Shown: one piece after another, positions 15,418 to 21,219 of the stretch
Numbering within the stretch: the first letter of the stretch is position 1
Layout: each line of letters begins with the position of its first letter
Source of the DNA: Candidatus Kuenenia stuttgartensis
GTDB lineage: Bacteria > Bacteroidota > Bacteroidia > Chitinophagales > Chitinophagaceae
Assembly: GCA_943330835.2 (NCBI GenBank)
Contig: CALQJH020000006.1
Coordinates: forward strand, 1-21,219
Direction of reading: 5' to 3'
Length of the DNA: 21,219 nt
Made by a program: the position numbers and the translations under genes
Notes under the pieces: model-generated
The model's input: only the letters and a program-made list of their open reading frames with translations
Told to the model about the DNA's origin: nothing
The model's database searches: none

Positions 15418-15450
15418 CAACATTTTTAAATCGTTCTATAGTCTCTCTAA

Positions 15451-16188
15451 ATGCCGAAATCAAATAAAATTCCCGTTCTTTTTACTTCGTTATCGCCTGC
15501 ATTATTAAACCTGTATGATATTACCCAAAGCGTTGTTGTAGTAATTGATGTGTTACGGGCAACATCAACGATTGCTGCTGCTCTTTATAATGGTGCGAAG
15601 GAAATTATTCCCGTAGATAGTGTAAACGATTGCATTCGTATAGGAAAACAAATGGGTGCCATTACCGCAGGCGAAAGAGACGGAAAAGTGGCCGAAGGTC
15701 TTCAATACGGTAATTCTCCATTTGAATATCCAGAGTCTTTTATAAAAGGGAAGACGCTGGTATTAACAACAACAAATGGAACGAAATTATTACACATGGC
15801 ATTAGCCAATGGTGCCAATGAAATCATTACAGGATCTTTTGCCAACCTTGATGCTGTTGCTGATTTTTTAATTAAAAAAAACAAACCTGTATTACTAGCC
15901 TGCGCGGCCTGGAAGGATCGAATAAATATAGAAGACATGCTTTTCGCCGGAGCTGTAATTGATAAAGTAAAATCACATTTCAGCATTAATTGTGATTCTT
16001 CAAAAATAGCAGAAGGATTATATAATGAAGCCTCCCCTGATTTGTTTGAATTTATGAAAACAAAACAAGCATCACATTACCAAAGGCTTTCTTCATATGG
16101 ACTGGAAAAGGATATTAAACATTGCCTTACAGCAAATACGGCTTCGGTTTTACCTATTTATAAAGAAGGCAAACTTATTCGAGGATAA
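15451..16188 (+). CDS. comB: 2-phosphosulfolactate phosphatase-like protein
   Basis: This 245-residue protein belongs to the ComB family, whose archaeal member removes phosphate from 2-phosphosulfolactate in coenzyme M synthesis. Family motifs are VIDVLRATST (31-40), AGERDGKVAEGLQYGNSP (73-90), LTTTNGT (105-111), CAAWKD (151-156) and EDMLFAGAV (161-169), which together keep the acidic and polar residues around the magnesium site. A signal peptide is absent, so it is cytoplasmic. It follows gcvT after 33 nt and probably shares its transcript. Coenzyme M is not expected in Bacteroidota, so the true product may be sulfolactate for another use, or a different substrate (inference). Confidence 0.88.
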   Translation: MPKSNKIPVLFTSLSPALLNLYDITQSVVVVIDVLRATSTIAAALYNGAKEIIPVDSVNDCIRIGKQMGAITAGERDGKVAEGLQYGNSPFEYPESFIKGKTLVLTTTNGTKLLHMALANGANEIITGSFANLDAVADFLIKKNKPVLLACAAWKDRINIEDMLFAGAVIDKVKSHFSINCDSSKIAEGLYNEASPDLFEFMKTKQASHYQRLSSYGLEKDIKHCLTANTASVLPIYKEGKLIRG

Positions 16189-16244
16189 AATAATAATTCT
16201 CCACAATCTTACATTTTATAATAATTAGCTGAGTTATTTTCCTT

Positions 16245-16252
16245 TACTTTTG
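16245..16252 (+). promoter_or_regulatory. Candidate -7 promoter element for the SNF2 helicase gene
   Basis: TACTTTTG matches TAnnTTTG fully and continues CAAATTG. It lies 44 nt before the TTG start, implying a leader of about 38 nt. No clear TTTG is at the -33 spacing. Confidence 0.45.
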
Positions 16253-16296
16253 CAAATTGCCCTTTTCTCAAGGCTTCATTTAAAAGTAATATTGTT

Positions 16297-19200
16297 TTGG
16301 CATTACCGCATATCATTAAGCATATCTATAATAACGGCACCGAGGAAGTTATTCGTCGTGGCAAAAAAATACATGGTTCCGGATTCGTTGAACTTATCGA
16401 ACATGATGAATTGTTGAGTAGTATTGTGTTTCGGGTTAAAGATGATAGTTATGCTACATTTTACAAAGTTTATGTACAAAAATATATCGATCCAAAATTG
16501 ATGTCATTGAGGTGCTCTTGTCCTTATAATATGGGGGATATTTGCAGGCATGAATCGGCAGCGTTATTTCGTTTGCAAGATATGGCGGACAAGAACATGT
16601 TGGGAATAGGTGTGATTCAATACAACCAGTATCATACGGTTGCCAAAATGAAAAACATTGACCTGAGAACCATTAAAATGCTAAGTTCTACTGCAATTTA
16701 TGAAGACGCAGAAAAAATATCACATATCTCCAAAGCCGTTATTTTAAAAGCGGATGACGAGCGTGTAGAAGCGGAGTTGAAATACGGAGGGAATACCTAC
16801 CCGTTGGTCATTCAGAAAAATGAAGAGAGAAACTTTGACACCTCTTGTACTTGTGCAGAAACATCTCACCCACTTTGCGAACACAAAATACTGCTGCTCT
16901 TACAATTATTAAATGCTTTTGGCCCTAATTATTTTGATAGTATCAGAAATTGGGATAAGGAAAAAAATAAATTATTGCAGATTTATGGATATAGTTTGAA
17001 TGATGACCTTTCTGGAAAATTTGAATTTGCATACAAAGAAGGAAAACCTTTTTTGCAAGTTCTTGATTCATCAATAAAGAGGGTTGCATCAATGCCACAA
17101 GAACCTGCTAAATCCTATTCTGCCGCAGTATTGCAAAATCTGCCTGTTAAGGAAGAACTTGTAATAAAAGAAAAGTCATTTAAAAAACTAGGACTTGTTT
17201 TTAATTTTAATGCTAAACAATATCCTGGATTTATTATCGATGCCATTCAGGGAGATGCTGATGAAGAAAACAGGAAATATATCAACAAAGCAGAATCGCT
17301 GGATCTTACCAAATTTGTGAACACAGAGCTTTTTAGCGAAGGCGATAAAATGTTTTTTCAACAAATAAGAAAATTACAAGCCACAGAGATTAATAAATAC
17401 CTCAACAGAAATTCGCCATTTAGTGGTATCTGGGATAATATTATTCAAAACGAAGGTGAAGATCTTCCAGAAGAAACAAAATCATTAATCGCAGAATATT
17501 TACACCCCAAGCTTAAAAAAATATTTGAAGAAGAAACCCAAAATAATTTCATTTTTAATTTACCAGCTCCAAAAAAATTCATCACGTCTAATTTAAAAGA
17601 TATTGAATTAAGTGATCAATTCATGTCGCCAGTATTTAAAGTATTGGCTGATGGTGGAAAACTAGAGTTGGTTTGTATGGTAAAAGTGGGGAATAAAACT
17701 ATTCCATTCCACAAGAACGAATGCAATAGCATGTTGGTTTTTTTAAATGATGATGTATTGTATACCTGGAATAAAACAGAAGATATTATTCAGGCAGAAA
17801 AGTTTTTACAGCAGGGAAATGTGAAATTAACAAAAGCTGATTGGTCGAAAACGATGCAGGAAATTATTCTGCCCTTGACAAGAGAATACCAGGTTGATTT
17901 TGATAAAAGCTTAATAAAAGAAATAAAAGGAGGCACACCGGAAATAAAACTCCAACTCATTGAAAAAGGCGACTATCTTTTATTCCAGCCAATTTTTGGT
18001 TATAATGGTTTTGATACAAAGCCATCTGATAGAAATACCATTACACTTCCTGATGGCGATAAAATATTAGTAATTCACCGCAATAAAAAAGCAGAAGAAA
18101 AATTCATACAGGAGCTGGAGGGATTGCATTCCATGTTTGTAAGACAATTAGATAACCAGGCGCTTGTTTTAAGAGGCGTAGATGTATTGCGTAACAATTG
18201 GTTTTTTCTTTTTGTAGACGCGATGAAAGAAAAGAAGATTCCTGTTTTTGGATTCGAGTTATTAAGAAACTTTAGATTTAATACAGCTCGTCCTAATACA
18301 CATATTCATGTTAGTAGTGGAATGGATTGGTTTGATGCAAAAATTGAAATTGAATTTGGGGAACAGCGAGTTGGCATTTCGGATATTAAAAAAGCACTTG
18401 CGAGTAAACAGTCTTTCGTTCAGCTCCAAGACGGCACATTGGGAATTTTACCTGATGAATGGCTTAAGCGATATTCTCTTTTATTTAAAGTTGGAGATGG
18501 TAAAAACGACAAACTACGTTTATCAAGATATCACATGAGCGTGATAGACGAACTTTATGAAAACAGAGATGAAACAGAAATTAGCTTTGCCTTAGATGAA
18601 AAGTTTGAAAAAATAAGAGCGTATAAAAATATTTCAGAGATCGCGGTCCCAGATACGCTTCAAGCTGTGTTAAGACCTTATCAGATTGCGGGCTATCAGT
18701 GGTTGAATTATTTAAACGAAGTGGGCTGGGGAGGAATTTTAGCAGATGATATGGGTTTGGGTAAAACGGTTCAGGCATTGACCATGCTTGAGTATTATAA
18801 AAAAACAAATGATGGCTTGAAATCGATAGTGATTTGTCCAACCACCCTAATTTATAACTGGCAGAATGAAGTTAAAAAATTCACACCAGGATTAACATTC
18901 CATGTACACCATGGTAATACAAGACTTCGAAGTCACGAAGAATTAACCAAGCACAATATTATTATCACTACATATGGAACGCTAAGAAGTGATATCAATT
19001 TGTTTTTACAGATATTTTTTGATTATGTTGTATTAGATGAAAGCCAGGCGATTAAAAACCCTTCTTCTAAAGTTACAAAAGCTGCAAGTCTTTTAACGGC
19101 TAAAAATCGTTTATGCATGAGCGGTACTCCGCTTCAAAACAATACGTTTGATATTTTTGCTCAAATGAATTTTTTGAATCCTGGATTATTAGGAAGCATG

Positions 19201-20058
19201 GAGTTTTTCAGAAACGAATTTGCCACCCCGATTGATAAGTTTGGTGAACCAGAACAAAAAGAACATTTAAAGAAACTGCTTTATCCATTTATCTTACGCC
19301 GCACAAAAGAACAAGTTGCCAAAGACCTTCCAGATAAGACAGAAACCATTCTTTTTTGTGAAATGGAAAGTGAGCAACGAAATATATACGAAGCCTACAG
19401 AAATGAGTACAGGGATAAAATTTTAGGAACAATTGATCAGCAAGGAATTCAAAAATCTCAATTAACTATTTTACAAGGGTTGATGAAATTGCGCCAGATT
19501 TGTGATAGCCCTGCTATTTTAAATGAGGAAGAAAAACATGCTAACCATTCCATTAAGCTTGATGAGTTAACAAGAGAAATATCCGAAAATATTGGACAAC
19601 ACAAGGCCTTAATTTTTTCTCAATTCTTAGGAATGTTAGCATTAATAAAGGAAAAATTACAAGAACAAAATGTGCCCTTTGAATATTTTGATGGAAGCAC
19701 TTCTGCTACAGATCGAGAAAAGGCGATACAGAATTTTCAAAATAACGATGATTGCCGCGTCTTTTTAATTTCCCTCAAAGCGGGAGGTGTCGGATTGAAT
19801 CTGACAGCTGCAGACTATGTATATATTGTAGACCCATGGTGGAATCCTGCAGTAGAGCAACAAGCGATTGATCGAACACATCGTATCGGCCAAACCAAAA
19901 ACATCTTTGCGTATAGGATGATTTGTGTAGATACTATTGAAGACAAAATCCTGCAATTACAAGAGCGGAAAAAAATTCTTGCTAAAGAATTAATTTCAGA
20001 CGAAACAACTTTTGTAAAAGGCCTGACTAAGGCGGACGTCGAATATTTGTTTAGTTAA
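16297..20058 (+). CDS. SNF2-family helicase with two SWIM zinc fingers
   Basis: This 1253-residue protein is a Swi2/Snf2 ATPase, a class that moves along or remodels DNA-protein complexes with ATP. The N-terminal half carries two zinc-finger sites of SWIM type with the same spacing, C-x-C-x7-C-x-H: C73, C75, C83, H85 and C184, C186, C194, H196. A long middle region without clear motifs follows. The motor fills the C-terminal 450 residues: motif I DDMGLGKT (817-824, K823), motif II DESQ (914-917, in place of DEAH), CMSGTPLQNN as motif III, SLKAGGVGLNL as motif V, and DRTHRIGQ (1192-1199) as motif VI. The start is TTG, with no ATG upstream in frame. Bacterial SWIM-SNF2 proteins of this size are common and seldom characterised; a role in transcription recycling or repair is inference. 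It shares 8 nt with a convergent small gene. Confidence 0.95.
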   Translation: MALPHIIKHIYNNGTEEVIRRGKKIHGSGFVELIEHDELLSSIVFRVKDDSYATFYKVYVQKYIDPKLMSLRCSCPYNMGDICRHESAALFRLQDMADKNMLGIGVIQYNQYHTVAKMKNIDLRTIKMLSSTAIYEDAEKISHISKAVILKADDERVEAELKYGGNTYPLVIQKNEERNFDTSCTCAETSHPLCEHKILLLLQLLNAFGPNYFDSIRNWDKEKNKLLQIYGYSLNDDLSGKFEFAYKEGKPFLQVLDSSIKRVASMPQEPAKSYSAAVLQNLPVKEELVIKEKSFKKLGLVFNFNAKQYPGFIIDAIQGDADEENRKYINKAESLDLTKFVNTELFSEGDKMFFQQIRKLQATEINKYLNRNSPFSGIWDNIIQNEGEDLPEETKSLIAEYLHPKLKKIFEEETQNNFIFNLPAPKKFITSNLKDIELSDQFMSPVFKVLADGGKLELVCMVKVGNKTIPFHKNECNSMLVFLNDDVLYTWNKTEDIIQAEKFLQQGNVKLTKADWSKTMQEIILPLTREYQVDFDKSLIKEIKGGTPEIKLQLIEKGDYLLFQPIFGYNGFDTKPSDRNTITLPDGDKILVIHRNKKAEEKFIQELEGLHSMFVRQLDNQALVLRGVDVLRNNWFFLFVDAMKEKKIPVFGFELLRNFRFNTARPNTHIHVSSGMDWFDAKIEIEFGEQRVGISDIKKALASKQSFVQLQDGTLGILPDEWLKRYSLLFKVGDGKNDKLRLSRYHMSVIDELYENRDETEISFALDEKFEKIRAYKNISEIAVPDTLQAVLRPYQIAGYQWLNYLNEVGWGGILADDMGLGKTVQALTMLEYYKKTNDGLKSIVICPTTLIYNWQNEVKKFTPGLTFHVHHGNTRLRSHEELTKHNIIITTYGTLRSDINLFLQIFFDYVVLDESQAIKNPSSKVTKAASLLTAKNRLCMSGTPLQNNTFDIFAQMNFLNPGLLGSMEFFRNEFATPIDKFGEPEQKEHLKKLLYPFILRRTKEQVAKDLPDKTETILFCEMESEQRNIYEAYRNEYRDKILGTIDQQGIQKSQLTILQGLMKLRQICDSPAILNEEEKHANHSIKLDELTREISENIGQHKALIFSQFLGMLALIKEKLQEQNVPFEYFDGSTSATDREKAIQNFQNNDDCRVFLISLKAGGVGLNLTAADYVYIVDPWWNPAVEQQAIDRTHRIGQTKNIFAYRMICVDTIEDKILQLQERKKILAKELISDETTFVKGLTKADVEYLFS

Positions 20059-20215
20059 TCGATTTAATATTTGATCTTCCCGGCCTTTTGTATTGATATC
20101 CTTTTTTATAATATTTTATGGGATAAGATTCCGGATGTTGCCTCATTTTTTCTATAAAGGAAATAATTGCATGAAGCAATGGATTAGAAGGCTTTGGTTT
20201 TCCTTGGGTATTCAT
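20051..20215 (-). CDS. Small hydrophilic protein, 54 residues
   Basis: The minus-strand ATG at 20213-20215 opens 54 codons ending in TAA at 20051-20053. The product begins MNTQGKPKPSNPLLHAIISF, continues with IEKMRQHPESYPIKYYKKGY and ends QYKRPGRSNIKSIN. It is basic, has one short amphipathic or hydrophobic stretch near 13-24 and no signal peptide. Support for a real gene is a well-formed promoter 34 nt upstream (TTTG, 19 nt, TATTTTTG) and a protein-like composition. I do not recognise the family. Its last codons overlap the 3' end of the SNF2 gene by 8 nt in convergent orientation. It lies downstream of mqnC on the same strand only in the sense that mqnC ends 92 nt before it. Confidence 0.6.
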   Translation of the reverse strand: MNTQGKPKPSNPLLHAIISFIEKMRQHPESYPIKYYKKGYQYKRPGRSNIKSIN

Positions 20216-20249
20216 GATATCGGATTTTGAATAATTAAAACGCGATGTT

Positions 20250-20280
20250 CAAAAATATATTGCACAAACGCATTCACAAA
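20250..20280 (-). promoter_or_regulatory. Promoter for the 54-residue gene
   Basis: On the minus strand TTTG (20277-20280) is followed after 19 nt by TATTTTTG (20250-20257), a full match to both parts of the Bacteroidota promoter consensus. Predicted transcription starts near 20243, giving a leader of about 28 nt. It is the best-matching promoter in the window and lies after the mqnC stop codon. Confidence 0.7.
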
Positions 20281-20307
20281 TATCAGTCTTCTCGTTGTAG
20301 GTAAATG

Positions 20308-21219
20308 TTAATAATTTATTTCTTGCTCTTCCATTACAGGCAATACTCTCCATTCATATTGCTGGTTTCTTAATTGCGGTTCAAATCCCGCTTCTTTAAT
20401 AGATTCCTGAATGGTTTTGCTAGTAAAACGATGAGGAGCTCCAGCAGCACTTACTACATTTTCTTCAATCATGATACTTCCAAAATCATTGGCACCTGCA
20501 TTTAAACACAACTGGGCAACTTGTTTTCCAACAGTAAGCCAGCTAGCTTGAATGTTTTTTACATTAGGCAACATGATTCTGCTCATCGCAATCATACGAA
20601 TATATTCTTCAGCAGTAGTTAAGTTTTGCACACCTCTTATTTTTGCTAATAAGGTATCGACGTCCTGAAAGGTCCATGGAATAAAAGCAAGAAAACCTTT
20701 TACGTCTTCGGGCTTCCGACTTTGTACTTCTCTGATTTTCACCAGATGCTCAAATCGTTCTGTAATGGTTTCTACATGGCCAAACATCATTGTAGCAGAT
20801 GTGGTGATATTTAATTTATGACACTCGTGCATGATATCCAGCCATTCTTGCGCCCCACACTTTCCTTTACTTATTAATCGTCTAACCCTGTCCGTTAATA
20901 TTTCTGCGCCGGCCCCTGGAAGACTATCCATACCAGCTTCTTTTAATGCTATCAACACTTCGCGATGGGTACTTTTTTCTAGCTTGGTGATATGAGCAAT
21001 CTCTGGAGGTCCGAGTGTGTGTAATTTAATGTTGGGGTAAAGAGATTTTAATGCTTTAAAAAGAGTGACATAAAAACTTAAACCTAGTTCGGGATGATGA
21101 CCACCCTGTAATAACAATTGATCTCCTCCATATTTGATGGTTTCTTCAATTTTTTGTTTGTAGGTTTCAAGGTCTGTTATATAGGAATCTGCATGCCCGG
21201 GGATGCGAAAAAAATTACA
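20308..21219 (-). CDS. mqnC: Dehypoxanthine futalosine cyclase (N-terminus off window)
   Basis: This radical SAM enzyme of the futalosine pathway to menaquinone cyclises dehypoxanthinyl futalosine. The frame is open to the right edge, so 303 residues are seen and the N-terminus is missing. The first codon in the window, TGT in CNFFRIPGH, is probably the last Cys of the CxxxCxxC iron-sulfur motif. DQLLLQGGHHPEL follows, then GAGAEILTDRVR, NITTSATMMFGHVET, FIPWTFQ, NIQASWLTVG and GANDFGSIMIEENVVSAAG, which fit MqnC better than the related MqnE. An apparent TTG start at 21117 is only an artefact of the cut, since upstream codons continue the family sequence. The menaquinone branch is thus the futalosine one in this organism. 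Confidence 0.93.
   Translation of the reverse strand, partial: CNFFRIPGHADSYITDLETYKQKIEETIKYGGDQLLLQGGHHPELGLSFYVTLFKALKSLYPNIKLHTLGPPEIAHITKLEKSTHREVLIALKEAGMDSLPGAGAEILTDRVRRLISKGKCGAQEWLDIMHECHKLNITTSATMMFGHVETITERFEHLVKIREVQSRKPEDVKGFLAFIPWTFQDVDTLLAKIRGVQNLTTAEEYIRMIAMSRIMLPNVKNIQASWLTVGKQVAQLCLNAGANDFGSIMIEENVVSAAGAPHRFTSKTIQESIKEAGFEPQLRNQQYEWRVLPVMEEQEINY

Noticed and set aside
21115..21117. TTG as the start of the futalosine cyclase gene
   Set aside because: Codons upstream to the window edge continue the radical SAM family sequence, including a probable iron-sulfur Cys, so the gene is cut by the window and does not start here.

Overview
The window is AT-rich bacterial chromosome with densely packed genes. 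Several signs point to Bacteroidota, most likely Chitinophagales (the order is inference). Many genes are preceded by the TAnnTTTG -7 element of the Bacteroidota housekeeping sigma factor, and Shine-Dalgarno sequences are nearly absent. Members of Bacteroidota-type families are present: an IPExxxVDY protein, a short pterin carbinolamine dehydratase, a bacterial GH3 protein, a ComB homologue and an ACAVP-type FeoB. Non-ATG starts are frequent: GTG for the SET gene and mnmH, TTG for lptB, feoB and the SNF2 helicase.

Left third, minus strand (1-7099): reading right to left, transcription passes lptB, a rho-independent terminator, a GH3-family adenylating enzyme, fabG, a beta-carbonic anhydrase with a DUF985 cupin close behind, and then a compact three-gene cassette. 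The cassette holds a stand-alone SET-domain methyltransferase followed by two tandem ATP-grasp (D-Ala-D-Ala ligase-like) enzymes. The second ligase runs off the left edge. This cassette is the best candidate for an undescribed system: start-stop overlap and a 22-nt gap link a protein or peptide methyltransferase to two peptide-bond-forming ligases.

Centre (7100-11580): metF is divergent from lptB, and a 19-bp perfect palindrome overlaps the -33 element of its promoter. Then come a small unknown gene, a bidirectional terminator, a 33-codon candidate ORF and a small basic lipoprotein gene, the last two on the minus strand. A selenium operon follows: mnmH (tRNA 2-selenouridine synthase) and selD, one base apart. 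The stop codon of selD overlaps that of a convergent pterin-4a-carbinolamine dehydratase gene.

Right half (11589-21219): an IPExxxVDY gene is divergent from feoB (ferrous iron transport). Next are gcvT (glycine cleavage) and comB (2-phosphosulfolactate phosphatase-like), and then a 1253-residue SNF2 helicase with two N-terminal SWIM zinc fingers. A 54-codon minus-strand gene with a well-formed promoter overlaps the 3' end of the helicase gene. The window ends in the C-terminal three quarters of mqnC (menaquinone synthesis by the futalosine route). Most of this is housekeeping metabolism: one-carbon/folate (metF, gcvT, pterin dehydratase), iron, selenium, envelope lipid (lptB, fabG) and menaquinone. 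No tRNA, rRNA, CRISPR array, insertion sequence or phage gene was seen.
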